Positions 23,650 through 35,852 are shown, numbered from the stretch's first letter. The stretch: 64,000 bases of DNA from Tanypteryx hageni (GCA_028673005.1 CM054113.1:36150117-36214116), one strand, 5' to 3'. A program made the numbers and translations. The notes: generated by a model from the letters alone, not told the origin.

Positions 23650-24520
23650 TTTTTTCCCAACGTAATGTTGAAAAGAGACAAATGCCTCATTTGTAACAAA
23701 AATAAATGCATGAACATTTAGGTAGACATTTTCCCCTCTTTTTTTATTTTGGAGATTTTAGCACAAGCATATCGAATGACCGCTCTGTATGGAATAAGTG
23801 ACGTACACGAAAAAAAGGAGAGCGAGAGAAACGAAGTAAGTTTTAAGTTTTTCCGTTTTACGTACGATTCCTCAAAGAAGCTCTTTGCACTTCCCATGAG
23901 CTAAAGATTTCTTCCTGACATTTCTCTTAGAATGGATTTTTTCCTGTCGTGTTTTCGAAACCTATTGTACGAATGTTATTTTTGTCTGGAATTTCGTAAA
24001 ATGAACGATGACTGGATTGTCTTAGTTACATGCACTTCATGTACTCTACTCTCTACATGTACTCTATTCCCATACGAAATACTAATTACAACAAAACACA
24101 CTAACTTATTACTTCAATATAACGTAAAAAAATGGACCGGTTTTTGAAACTCCAATTTAAATAGTGAATGCTCCTTACCATACGGTATAAAAACTACTAT
24201 ACAAAATAATCGACACGTTTATGTAAAGAAAATATTGATAAGTATGCTAAATTCGTCAATTTTGAAACGATTTTCTTAAACAGCAGAAAATTTTCCAGTT
24301 TTTAATGATACAAGTATACATGACTCAGATTTCTGGTCGCTTCATCTTCTTTTTCCTTTAAAACGATTTTCGCCGATGCTATGTTCAAATATGATATTTG
24401 TGTTTTTTTGCCGTATGTTGATATGAAGTGCAAACTTTATCTCATCCAACAGGAATTATCTATCTTGAATTTAAGATTTCATTTAATAGGAGAAGGCACA
24501 AATAAAAGTCTAATCATTTT
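23650..24520. other. Intronic stretch, nothing recognised
   Basis: AT-rich with no supported feature. Confidence 0.45.
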
Positions 24521-24523
24521 TAA

Positions 24524-24714
24524 AACATTGGGACGAGTAAATAAAAATTAAGCAAATGCTTCAAGAAAAAAGTAAAAGCGAAAACATTTGCTGAAAGCAT
24601 AAGCACAGACTAAAATCATTTGAGTTTGCTTTTACTTGTAAGCATTTGATTAAAAAATGCTAGAAATCTTAAGTAAAAGCATTTGCTTAATTTTTATTCA
24701 CTGGACCCAATGTT
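24524..24714. mobile_element. Short palindromic MITE
   Basis: About 38 bp at each end form an inverted repeat with roughly four mismatches; the inner part AAGCAAATGCTT and its complement are exact. The interior repeats related AAGCATTTG motifs in both directions. The target duplication is not clear, so the superfamily is left open. Confidence 0.6.
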
Positions 24715-24744
24715 CCAGTTGAGGCAATTTACTGATTAGTATTA

Positions 24745-24830
24745 CAGTAAACCCTTATTAACACGAACTCCAAGGGAGAATCAAATAATGTGTTCGGGTT
24801 AACCGAGTTCGTGATAACCGAATTGTATAT
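24745..24830. mobile_element. Possible pogo/Tigger-type left end
   Basis: After a TA, CAGTAAACCCTTATTAACAC resembles pogo/Tigger termini, and GGTTAACCGAGTTCGTGATAA follows. No right end was found. Confidence 0.3.
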
Positions 24831-24839
24831 AAGAAACTA

Positions 24840-25860
24840 AAAAAATATTGCAATTTTCTGCTTAAATATATGTAGTTACATACAACCTGTTCATGCTAAA
24901 TATATTACTATTAATAATATGACAAATGTATGATTTGAACTATTATTCAAATTATCATAACATTAAATTTGATGTGAATGATAGATCACAATTACATATC
25001 AGCAACTTTATAATGTTTACATTGAAGTTAAATGAAGTAAATATATGTATTCACTTCCTTTCACTAAATCTAAATCACTTAGGTTTTTGCTTTTCATTGT
25101 CGACCATGCAGATACAGCTTGGTCAATCCTCTATTTATTTTTTCCCAATTATGGATTGTCAATTTCGGAATTTTATATTTTTCTGTAATTCTTGTTTTTG
25201 AAAAAATACCCCGTTCCAGCACCTCTAGTATTTATATTTTTTTGCCAGTTTAATTGAAGTTTTGCTTCTTTTGAAGCTCATGCTATTCATTTATATGATT
25301 GTATGTTTACACAGAAAAACTATTCTCTAACAGGGAAAGCCGGTGAGACACACATTTCCCCCTTTCACAATCAGGAAGCAATACTATTGGTCAAGCCATA
25401 GTCGACCTGTTAAATATGCCATTTTTGTGGCAAGAAACAATTGCCTGGCCTGTGGTTGTTTTCGGTGTGGCTAAGGTCAAATACAAAATATAAATTTTGT
25501 TTGATGACACTCAATAGCTTATCCGAATTTTTGAATTCCACTTCTTGTAGTGAGAGAAAAACACTTCTGTCTCTGCACAGCCACTGCCATCTTCTAAAGG
25601 ACTTAAATAAGAGTGAAAACTGGTCAATTAATTAATTAATAGATGGTTTAATTTTCAAAAAGGAAAAAACCCTAGTGAGGATAATGTGCATGCACCCCCA
25701 CTTCAAATTGCTGATAGTAGATCAAATGCATCGGTCTTCGACTCAACTGCACCACCTGGATCAACCAGAGAGATACTAGCCTCCAATGTGATTAAACCTC
25801 TCCAACCAGCACTAACGATCACTACTAGAAGTATGGATGGGATCAGCAAGGCCAAACACA
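24840..25860. other. AT-rich stretch, possible LINE 5' region
   Basis: No convincing open frame. The last few hundred bases directly precede the LINE endonuclease and may be its 5' region or ORF1 remains. Confidence 0.35.
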
Positions 25861-25861
25861 G

Positions 25862-26610
25862 ATGACTAAGTATTATGCACCAAAACATTCAAGGTATTGG
25901 AAATAAATCACAAAAGCTTGACGTTTTCATAGAAGAGGAAGCTCCAGATATTTTATTTCTTAGTGAACATGGTTTAAAATCAAACAATATCTCCTTTAAC
26001 ATTCCTCCTAAAATGTTATTTTATGCAGCTAGTTGTAGAAAGAGCAAAAAAGGGGGTGGGGGTGATGATTACAGTTAACAGAAATTTACAGTTGAACATG
26101 ACGAACACTAAACTGGATAAATTATCTGATGATACTAATATTGAAATTGCTGGAATAAAATTAGTTTTACCTAATGATGATGTTATGCATGTTTTGGGTA
26201 TATATCAGCCTCCTAAAGGAAACATGGATGTATTTTTTGTCCAATTAACTTCAATACTTGAAAACTTATAATTAAATATAATGAACAAAATCATTATTTT
26301 AGGAGACTTGAACATTAATATTTTAGTTAACACTGGAGAAGGTAGGGAACTGATATCTTTTCTTAAACAGTTTAATCTGCACTTTACTATACCTGAACCA
26401 ACTAGAATTATCATTAACACTGCAAACTGTATAGACAATATACTAGCAGATTTGCAACCATCATGGTATTCATCACAAACCGTTAATTCCTTACTAGCTG
26501 ATCATTTAGCGATTAAAATCAATATTGAAAAAATATTATTCAGACAATTTACCAACTTTTATTCCAAACAAAGTGGACAATCATAAAAAAGAAAACTTAG
26601 CATTACTCCA
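25862..26610 (+). pseudogene. LINE endonuclease domain, frameshifted
   Basis: This is the APE-type endonuclease of a CR1/Jockey-group LINE. The N-terminal part reads LSIMHQNIQGIGNKSQKLD and APDILFLSEHGL. After a frame change near 26030-26070 it continues with VHVLGIYQPP-like residues, then stops. From 26281 it resumes with ILGDLNINI, and it ends with LLADHLAI, the catalytic Asp-His pair region. At least two frame breaks mean no intact protein. It is read in the same direction as the receptor gene and lies in its large intron. Confidence 0.85.
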
Positions 26611-27229
26611 AACCTTATTAGAGAATGAATACTGGCTTAGTGTGACTAATGAAAAAACGACCAATAGTAAATATAACAAATGTGTTGAAACATTTTCATG
26701 CTGGTTCAATCGCAGTTGTCCAATCCTTAGTGTCAAAAAATGCAACAAATCAGTTAAAAGATGCACCTGTATTAACAGCACTATCAGAAATGCAAGGGCT
26801 ACATTACGCCAACTAGAAATAGAATACTTGTCAAATAGAGATAACAACAGTAAATCTGTTTTCACAAATTTCAAAAGACACTATGACAAGCTAGCTATAC
26901 AGACTAAAAAAGAGTAAAATGATAGTTACATTGCAAAGTCTACTAATATTAGTAAAAGTATATGGAATATAATTAATCAAGCAAGACAAAAAGGAAATCC
27001 CAATCTCTTCTCCATCTGAAATTAATGTTGATGGGATCTCCATCAAGGACCCAAAAGATATTGCAAACCAACTAAATAACTTTTTCAACAAAGTAGCTGC
27101 CAATATCTCACAAAACCTTTGTAGTAACACTTGCAACAAATATTATCAAATGAATATGATACCTCACATCTTTCTCACACCAACAAATGAAGTAGAAATT
27201 ATTAATATAATAAAAAGCATTAAAACAAA
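26611..27229 (+). pseudogene. LINE linker region, degenerate
   Basis: The region between endonuclease and RT stays open to 26917 (Lys/Asn-rich, with SKYNKCVETFSCWF), then is broken by stops and shifts. It is consistent with the fast-evolving linker of the same LINE. Confidence 0.6.
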
Positions 27230-27997
27230 GACATCAGTTGGGTATGATGGTATCCCAATTATAGCCATTAAAACGTGCTGTAAGTATTGCACCACTTATA
27301 GCTAACATTAATAATAAATCCTTTGATGAAGGTACTTTTCCTGATGCATACAAATTACCGTAATAAATCCAATTCTTAAAAAAGAGGATAGGCTGTCCTT
27401 AGATAACTACAGGCCAATTGCATTACTGTCCTGCTTCTCAAAAATCTTTGAAATGGCCCTTCAGTATAGATTGTTATCCTTTTTAAAAATCCATTATTTG
27501 TAGCTCTCGGCATAGCTTCACAAAAGGAAAATCTACCATTTCAGCAGCGATTAGTTTTCTTGAAAAGTTATCATTGACATTGACAAAGGGAACCATACCA
27601 TTGGTTTCTTTCTCAACCTTTTTAAGGCTTATGATTGTGTGAATTTTGAAATACTCCTAAAAAAACTTGAAAATTATGGAATAAGAGGCAGAGCAAACCA
27701 CCCAATCAAATCATATCTAACAAATTGTGTAAATGTAGTTAGACTATTATCACCAAATGGATACATATATTCATCAAAACTTACAGCTGTAAATGGAGTC
27801 CCACAGGGATGTTTTAGGACCCCTGCTTTTTTACTATATATAAATGATGTTATATCTGTTGTTACTGAAGGCACAGTTACTCTATATACAGACAATACAT
27901 CAGTCACTGTTTCAGATAAAATATACTCTCAACTGGAAATCAAAAGAAATATTATTTTAAACAGTATTGTCCAAAACTTTAATGAAAATTTTCCGAC
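27230..27997 (+). pseudogene. LINE reverse transcriptase, catalytic site lost
   Basis: RT blocks appear in order: GYDGIPI, then NYRPIALLSCFSKIFE, then motif A as FLNLFKAYDCVN, then motif B GVPQGCFRTPAFLLYINDV, then motif C as LYTDNTSV. The second catalytic Asp of the usual Y-A-D-D box is Asn and the Ala is Thr; motif A has Asn where Asp is expected. Several stops lie upstream of 27640. The reading frame stops at an inserted DNA element starting at about 27998 and resumes at 29781. Confidence 0.88.
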
Positions 27998-29780
27998 AGT
28001 TGTCCACTATGCCAAAAAATATGTGCCTAGAAATGTGCACTGAGAAATGTGTAAATCGAATGCATTGTTTTAGGAAGGGGTCCATCCACTAGAACAAAGC
28101 GAGAAATGTGCCTAACAAGGTGACCTAGAAATCTCTGTCCAGTTGCTAGCCGGGCAAATTTTCTCATACACATTTACCCCTTCCCCTTCCATTTTTCTCC
28201 AACCTGTGAATCATCAGCCATTATTTACCCACCAGCAGCCAGACTCACTCATTTTTAGTGCTTTTCATCAATGCTGAAAAGCACTATTATCTTTATGTTG
28301 CCCATCCGCCCATATGCATATATGAGGGAAGAATTGGATAAACCGATTTCAGCCAAATTTGGTACCTAAAATCTTCACATAAATTCATGACCAAAATGAC
28401 ATTTCGACCAGATAAACTTAGAGGGGTGCCAAATTTGCAAAATTAAACTGTTCAGTAATGATGAATTTGGAAGGAATTGGAAAACTGACTTCAAGAACAT
28501 TTTGCATGAAGAAAGCATTCAATATAAAATAACAAAATCAAGATGTTTAGTATACATATACAAAACAAGGCTGCCACAATACAAGTAATAAAAAATGTTC
28601 TTTTTACAAGTATTTGTGTTGAACTGTCCCCATCAATTTTAACCAAATTTAATATTTATAATGTACACATATATAGAAAACCATAATAGCATATTTGGAC
28701 TGGATCAACCGAACAGGGGTGTCACACTTACAAATCAAACTCTTTCTGTAATTATGGATTTGGAAGGGATTCGCTGAACGAATTTCAACTTATTTTGGAT
28801 TAAAGATTTATACAACATACCTTAATGAAAACACAATGTTTTAAGTGGAACTAAAGAGCAGGGTTACCACAATAACAAGTAAAATATTTCTTTTTCACGT
28901 ATTTCTAGAGAAATTATGGCAAGGATAATCCAATATATGGTATACCTATATAATCTTCATATAAATCAATAACCAAAATGTTATATTTCAACCGGGTTGA
29001 CTAAACAGGGTTACCACAATATCAAGGTTAGAATTTTTCTGTAACTATGAATTTTGAAGGTGTTGGCTAAACCGATTTCAAAAATAAATTTCTTTTGTAA
29101 GGCGAGTATAGAATTGCAAAATGAAATGAACATGTGCAGAATGAATCTAAAAAGCAGAGCTACCACAATACAGTGAAAAATAATTTTTCATTATACATGT
29201 ATTTGTATAGAACTTTCTGCACCGATATTTACATGAAAAGCACTTCTATGCCATGGAATACCTGTGTACATCCCTACTTGCTGAATCTTAACAATGAGGG
29301 TTTAGATTACATTTTTTCATTAAATAGCATAACTAATAAATGAAAGGGGATCGTAATTATAATGTAATCAAGTTTCATTATTATATAATGTATAATTGTT
29401 ATACTTTGTATTACTTTAACAATGATTTGCTAACATTGTAATAAAATGACATTAATTATATTACAACCTAATATTTAAGGGTCATTCAGTTTGTTGATAA
29501 ATAAAGCAAAACAACATTTTCCTCTTCACTTTCCTCTAAGTCATTCGACTCCGAATCAATCACATGAAACAACAAACAGCTATTGAACATATCTGTCCAA
29601 GTTTACCACCGAAAAAAAACTCAACTGAACACATCTGACTTGGTTGCCACTCAGAACGGAACTAAATGCATTTCTAGTTTACCGAGAAACTCGCCATAGT
29701 GGATGGACAAAACTCGGCCCCCTCGCTCACACATTTCTCAAGCATGTTTCTCGACACATTTTTTGGTGTAGTGGACAATG
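27998..29780. mobile_element. DNA transposon inserted in the LINE
   Basis: Terminal inverted repeats of about 95 bp start TTGTCCACTA (28000-28009) and end TAGTGGACAA (29769-29778). Both continue inward with CCAAAAAAT.TGT.. and GAGAAATGTG-type sequence. A dinucleotide AC on each side (27996-27997 and 29781-29782) may be the target duplication: removing the element and one AC rejoins the LINE frame at the expected spacing between motif C and the KTK block. No transposase is seen. A Helentron-like repeat fills most of the interior. The superfamily is unknown. Confidence 0.75.
28257..29280. mobile_element. Helentron-like non-autonomous repeat, copy 2
   Basis: Homologous end to end with 1131-2106: the same terminal hairpin AGTGCTTTTC...GAAAAGCACT, the same internal subrepeats and the same CCCTACTTG end. 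A decamer GAAAAGCACT recurs at 29234-29243, near the opposite end, as the partner of the hairpin arm. It sits inside the transposon at 27998-29780. Confidence 0.5.
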
Positions 29781-30512
29781 ACCCTAAATGCTGCAAAAAC
29801 CAAATATATGAAAATTGTACCATATATGTACACGTCCAAAAATAGTTATTATGTGGGTGGTTATAGGATTGAAAATTGCCACTGTATGAAATTTTTGGGC
29901 TTGACTATTGGTGACAGATTAACCTGGGATAATCACATTGCAGAAGAGCAAAAGTTAACAGAACTCTGTTTTATGGAATTTGAAAAATCGCTGTTCACAA
30001 AGTGTTATGAAAACTGCATATTTTGCATTGATTCATTCACACTTTGTATATGGCATTGAACTATGGGGTCATACCTGTAAAAGAAACTTTCAGAAGCTTT
30101 TTATTCTGCAAAAAAAAGCCGTTAGAAATCTGGAAAATTTAAAGTCAAGGCTGTCTTATAAACAATCCTTCATGGATTTAGAAATTGGCATTGAACTATG
30201 GGGCCATACCAGTAAAAGAAACTTTCAGAAGATTTTTATTCTGCAGAAAAAAGCAAGTCGATATCTGGAAAATTTAAAGTTAAGGCTGTCTTGTAAACAA
30301 TCCTTCGTGGATTTGGAAATAATGACATTACCATCAATATTAATATTTAGAGCATTGTTATACATGTCTAAGGTAAAATATATAACCTGTAATAAAGACA
30401 TATATAAATATTACACCTGTGGTAACAATGATTTTTCCACATTGCAACACAGGCCGAAATTATATGAAAAGCTTCCTAGATACAAAGGAATCATCTACAT
30501 AAATAAAACTCA
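29781..30512 (+). pseudogene. LINE reverse transcriptase C-terminal part
   Basis: This continues the LINE after the insertion. It begins TLNAAKTKYMK, then MKFLGLTIGDRLTWDNHI, shifts frame at about 29955-29990, and carries on with YFALIHSHFVYGIELWG, LFILQKKAVR and ILTLPS-like residues. A 45-codon block is duplicated in tandem (separate entry). The end of the protein is not reached; a Helitron-like unit begins at about 30513. Confidence 0.85.
30052..30321 (+). repeat. 135 bp in-frame tandem duplication in the LINE
   Basis: Units 30052-30186 and 30187-30321 both encode GIELWGHT, RNFQK, FILQKKA and QSF-DLEI with a few substitutions. The period is exactly 45 codons, so the frame is kept. Substitutions between units show the duplication is not brand new. 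Confidence 0.9.
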
Positions 30513-31267
30513 AATTCTGTCTGCCTGCCTGTATATAGGAGGATACTAATGTTTAGGCACTTCCAGATGAGCTGGTGATTCGAAATTTTTTTCTTAAGTA
30601 GGATTTTGTGCAAAACTGACTAAAAAAACGAAAATCTTAAAAAATTCCAACAATAATAATAATTAATTAATAATTCGCAATTGCTTAAACAAATTTTCAA
30701 GGTTTATGCATTTCCAAATGTGCTACGGAGCTGAAATTCTTTTTAGAAGTACAGAATGTAAAAAAGTAATAGGGATTATAGAAATTGTGATATTTTAATT
30801 TGATTGGCAGTTAAAAATTCTTAAAGTTTAAACAAATAGGTAGATGCTTTGACATACGCCGCAAGTTAGGGAGCTGAAAATTTTAAATTATTTAGAGGTT
30901 AGTCTAAGTAAACGAATAAACATTTCAATTTAGCCATAAAATTGTTATTTTGGCCGATATAAATTATTTAAATTTAAACAATTAGATAAATGCTATCTCA
31001 CTTTTAATTGTACTATAAATTTAAAATTTGGCAGAAATACGTGGCATTATTAACTCAATGTGGGAAAAGTATAATATTTCGAAAATTGCAAAAATTAGTG
31101 ATTGTTTTACTCCATTATTGTTCCGTAATGAAAAAACAAAAACCCGTACAGAGGAGAAATCTTTAGAATTAAAGAAATATTCCTCATGGTGAAATATCTC
31201 TCTGAAAATTAATGTTTTTTTCAAGGTACGATTAAATGCTTGCAGTATGCAAGCACCTTCTACTAGT
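30513..31267 (+). mobile_element. Helitron-like unit 1 of 4
   Basis: The 3' end is an 8 bp hairpin TGCTTGCA-GTA-TGCAAGCA (31237-31255), then 7 bases, then CTAG (31263-31266) and T, the classical Helitron 3' terminus. The 5' side begins with a TCTGTCTGCC-type sequence and GGAGGATACTAATG. The interior is AT-rich and non-coding. Confidence 0.65.
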
Positions 31268-32477
31268 ATGTTATCTATATCCTCCTCTGTAAGAAACGTC
31301 GATATATAATGATAACATGAGGATACTAATGTCCAGCCCAAACTACAAGAGCTAGAGAGCTGAAAGTTTTAGTTTTTGTAGATATGTTGGAGAAGCCAAC
31401 AGATAAAATGAGAAAATGAGACATGAGTTTGACTTCAGAAATTCCGAAAATTGCGTTTTTTCCCATAAGAAAAGTATTGCGCGATTTCTGTAAATTATTT
31501 TGGGCACTTGGCGATAAGCTAGAAAAATGAAATTTTCAGTGTTGCTAGATGGCCACAATATCTATTTGGAATTATTGTTACTTTTGCATGTAGTGTCTTG
31601 GGTTCGACTCCAGAGACCCCGGAATATCTACCATAAGTTAGCATGGGAAAACGCAATCCAGTGTGTAGACCAATCTAATAAGTTTAGGAAGCTGAAATTT
31701 TGCAAGATTATAGAAATTTTCTCATAACCAACTATAAAAGTCGAAAATTTTAAAATTGTTAATTTTTAGTGGTTGTTTTAACCCCATTTGAACATTAAAG
31801 TTTAATAATTTTTACCTTGAAAACTATATGCTGTAGGTTCGAGTTTTTGAAATAAATTTGTAGAAAATTATACATAGAAAAAAGGAAATTTTGAAAATTT
31901 TCAAAAATTCGAACGCTAAAAATTCGTAATTGTTTAAACATATTTTTGAGGTTTGTGTATTTGCGAATGTGCTACGAAGCTGAAATTTTTTTTGAGGTAG
32001 TATTTGTAAAAAACGAAATGAGGATTATATAAATTTTGATATTGTGATTTGTTTTGATGTTAAAAATTCTTAAAGTTTAAACAAATAGATAACGGTTTAG
32101 GTACTACGGGATGAAATTTTGAAGTTATTTATAAAGTAGTGCATTTGCACAAATAAACATTTTAATCTCTCCATAAATATATTGCGGTGCACGTTAAAAA
32201 TGTTTAAAATTTAAACAATTAGAAAAATACTTTACTTTAAAATTTGGCATAAATGTGTAGCATTAGTACATAATGGAGAAAGTATAACATTCTTAAAATT
32301 GCAAAGTTTTGGGATTTTAATCTATTATTTTTACATAAGGGAAAACCGAAAATCGCTCCCGAGGTGAAATTTTTTAAATTAAAAAAATATTTGTAATGAT
32401 GAAATATCTGTCTGAGAAATGAATGCCTTTTCAAGGTGAGATGATATGCTTGCAGAATGCAAGCACCAACTACTAGT
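31268..32477 (+). mobile_element. Helitron-like unit 2 of 4 (long variant)
   Basis: It ends with the same hairpin (32447-32465) and CTAG (32473-32476). It is longer than its neighbours because of an extra block at about 31320-31860, which contains another gene-free, AT-rich segment and a B-box-like GGTTCGACTCC near 31600. Confidence 0.6.
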
Positions 32478-33266
32478 ATGTTATATGTTATCTGTTATAT
32501 CTTCCTCTGTAAGAAACGTCTATATAGAATGATATAACATATGATATATAGGAGGATACTAATGTTTAGGCATTTCCAGATGAGCTGGAGATTCGAAATT
32601 TTTTCGTAGGTAGGATTTTGTGCAAAACCGACGAGAAAAAACGAAAATCTTGAAAAAGTGCAACAATGCGGCCGCTAAAAATTCGCAATTGTTTAAACAA
32701 ATTTTCAAGGTTTATGTATTTTCGCATGCGCTACGGAGTTGAAATGTTTTATATAAGTAGAATTCGTAAAAAAAAAGAAATAGGGATTATACAAATTTTG
32801 ATATTTTAATTTGTTTGGAAGATAAAAATTCTTAAAGTTTAAACAAATAGATAACTGTTTAGGTACTACTGGATGAGCTAGGAAGCTGAAATTTTCAAAT
32901 TATTTACAGAGTAGTGAATTTGCACAAATAAACATTTCAATTTTACCATATATGAATTGTGGCGGCCGTTAAAAATTATTTAATTTTAAACAATTAGAAA
33001 AATATTATTTTACTTCTAGAAGTGTTACAACTTTAAAATTTGGCTAAAATTTGTAGCATTAGTACCCCATAATGAAGATAGTGCAAAACTTTTAAAATTG
33101 CAACATTTGGGGATTGTTTTTAAATATTATTTTTTCATGTGCGAAAAACAAAAATCGCTGCGGAGGTGAAATCTTTAGAATTAAAAGATGAAATGTCTGT
33201 CTGAAAAATTAATGTTTTTCCAAGGTGGGATGAAATGCTTGCAGTATGCAAGCACCAACTACTAGT
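32478..33266 (+). mobile_element. Helitron-like unit 3 of 4
   Basis: Contains GGAGGATACTAATGTTTAGG near the start, as unit 1 does, and ends with the hairpin (33236-33254) and CTAG (33262-33265). Confidence 0.65.
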
Positions 33267-34031
33267 ATGTTATATCCTCCTCTGTAAGAAACGTCGATAT
33301 ATAATGATAGGAGGATATTAATGTTTATGCACTTCCAGATGAGCTGGAGATTCGAAATTTTTTTCTTAGGTAGGATTTTGTGCAAAACCGACGAGAAAGA
33401 ACGAAAATCTTGAAAAAGTGCAACAATGCGGACGCTAAAATTTTGCAATTGTTTAAACAAATTTTCAAGTTTTATGTATTTTCGAATGTGCTAAGGAGTT
33501 GAAATTTTTTTAATAAGTAGAATTCGTAAGGAAAACGAAATAGGGATTATACAAATTTTGATATTTTATTGTTTGGCAGTTAAAAATTCTTAAAGTTTAA
33601 ACAAATAGATAACTGTTTAGACATTACAAGAATAGCTAGGAAGCTGAAATTTTAAAGTTAGGTGCAGAATATTGCATATGGACAAATAAACATTTGAATC
33701 TTTCCATAAATATATTGCGGCGGCCGTTAAAAATGTTTAAATTTAAAACAATTGGAAAAATATTATTTCACTTCTAGAAGTACTACAACTTTTAAATTTG
33801 GCAGAAATGTGTAGCATTAGTACCCCATAATGTAGAAAGTATAAAATTCTTAAAATTGCAAAGTTTTGGGATTGTTTTAATCTATTATTTTTACATAAGG
33901 GAAAAACGAAAATCACTCCGGAGGTGAAATATTTATAATTAAAAAAATATTTGTAATGATGAAATATGAAAAATGAATGTATTTTTATGTTGAGATGATA
34001 TGCTTGCAAAATGCAAGCACCAACTACTAGT
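33267..34031 (+). mobile_element. Helitron-like unit 4 of 4
   Basis: Begins with ATATCCTCCT...AGGAGGATAT, an inverted pair around the unit junction, and ends with a hairpin (34001-34019, loop AAA) and CTAG (34027-34030). Confidence 0.65.
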
Positions 34032-34410
34032 ATAATATAAAGTGACACAATTTACACAAGCAGTAGAATGTATAATATTTCACATAAACAAATCTGCTTG
34101 CTTTGCTATAAAATGTTGAACATTGACAAAATGGTGTCCACTATTTTAATACCCAAGTTTAAGCTTTCACAATCGTTTTTAGTATTAACCTTAACTTTTA
34201 TATGAGACTAGCTTATTACATATCCAAGCTTTGTCCTGGGTTTACAGTTTCAAATTTTTCATGCTCATTCCATTCAATAATATTTTCATCCAAACTCAAG
34301 TACTCTTGAGATAAGTGACCAATATTCCTTCTTAAATTTAATATAGATTTTGATATTTTGCTAAGAACATTCAAAATAAGTTTGTATAGTTTTACAAAAA
34401 ATTAACACAG
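34032..34410. other. Intronic stretch, nothing recognised
   Basis: AT-rich; it might hold the distal end of the LINE, but I could not read the protein. Confidence 0.4.
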
Positions 34411-34415
34411 GCCTC

Positions 34416-35425
34416 TAGTCAGGGTATGATTTGTATGGCACCTCCCTCCCCCTGAAGAAATCAAAATTCTGGCACCGAGAAGCACATCCTCAAGGTCTCT
34501 TTAGTATGTGTACCAAGTTTTAAGTGTCTAAGTTTCTTGGTTTTTAATGAAATGCTGTAGGGCAGTGATGGCGAACCTATGGTACGCATGCCAGGGGTGG
34601 CACGTGGAATGATTTTAGTTGGCACGCCACAAAATGGAATAAAAAAAAAAAGATGCCACTCATATGGCGGCATGGCAAAAATGACACCAGAAATCTAATA
34701 AATGCAGATATTGAAATGATACGAAAGAGTGGTTTCGTTAATATCGGTTACACTATGATTTTGGGAGGAGGGGAATTGTTTTAATTAAAAAAAATATAAA
34801 TCTGAATTTTTCTACTGCATAAACTATGTATAATGTTCAGATGTTTTTTACACCAAAATTATGTCAAATTTCGGATTCTTTCAATTTCATTATCGTAGGT
34901 TAGTTTATCTAACATCCTTTGGTTCATTTTAAGGATTAAAAAGCCTCCCACAAAATCATAAAATAGCCGTACCATCTCTTTTCTCATTTTACAGACGGGT
35001 CTCCAGACCTGCTATATAATTGTGTAAACATTCATGCTATATTCTACGAATATACAGATAAGATTTTTTATGGTACTGGCACGCAAAGAGGCAAATGTTC
35101 TCTTATTAAGATAATTTTGGTACGCAAGCTAGAAAAGGTTCGCCTTCACTGCTGTAGGGTATCATTTGTATGGCATCCCCTCCCACTCTCCCCTCCAAGA
35201 AATCAAAATTCTTATCCAGAGGTGCACATCCTCAAGGTTTTTTTAGTATGTGTAACAACTTTAAAGCCTCTTGGTTTCTGAGACAGGCTGTAGGGTAAGA
35301 TTTGTATGGACCCTCTCACCCCAAAACCAAAATTCTGACCCCGAGATGCACATCCTCATTATTATGTGTACCAAGTTTTAAGTCTCCAAGTTTCTTGGTT
35401 TTCAAAAAATGCTGTCCACACAGAC
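34416..35425 (+). repeat. Three ~130 bp direct repeats, first split by hAT
   Basis: The phrase GATTTGTATGG, a C-rich patch, CACATCCTCA, TATGTGTA and AAGTTT(C)TTGG recurs three times: about 34427-34562, 35152-35290 and 35290-35410. It ends in CAGACAGACACC and TTTTATTATAATAG. The first and second units are separated by a hAT element. It is probably the tail of a dispersed element. Confidence 0.65.
34563..35151. mobile_element. hAT MITE with perfect target duplication
   Basis: The 589 bp element starts CAGTGATGGCGAACC; the reverse complement of its end is CAGTGAAGGCGAACC. CTGTAGGG is duplicated at 34555-34562 and 35152-35159. The third ~130 bp repeat unit nearby (GGCTGTAGGGTAAG, near 35287) shows the uninterrupted site. 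Confidence 0.9.
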
Positions 35426-35547
35426 AGACACCACCTTTTATTATAATAGATGCACAACAAAGCTTTTGAATTTACAAGATTCTTCTTTGCTCATAATTAC
35501 TTTGTTCAAGGGGAAAGTTCATTTGTTTTTTCCTTCCTATTTCCCAG

Positions 35548-35708
35548 GGCTTCACGGTTGCGCTCTTCTACTGTTTCCTGAACACGGAAGTCCAAAACAC
35601 AGTACGCCACCACATTGAGAGGTGGAAGACAGCTCGTAGCGTTGGCTCCCGGAGGTACTACGGCCACAGCAAGGACTGGTCTCCCAAGTCACGCACCGAG
35701 AGCATTCG
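35548..35708 (+). CDS. DH44/CRF-type GPCR exon: TM7, helix 8
   Basis: After the acceptor CTATTTCCCAG, 161 bases encode the second half of TM7 ([16 protein letters not shown], the class B TM7 signature), helix 8 ([11 protein letters not shown]) and the start of the cytoplasmic tail ([12 protein letters not shown]). The exon ends in phase 2 at CG, before a GT donor at 35709-35710, and joins to 41331 to give Ile-Arg-Leu. If the intron is not removed, the codon after CGG is TAG (35710-35712), giving a receptor that stops just after SIR. Confidence 0.92.
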
Positions 35709-35852
35709 GTAGATCTGCTGCACACTAAGCAGTTGACTGCTAGAAACCATTGCTTATTAACTGCACTACACTGTGATCCATTACTAACCCTTCCCATTTA
35801 GCCTACCTTTAGCAGCTAGAATCACTGATAATGATATACCTGCATGCGATTA

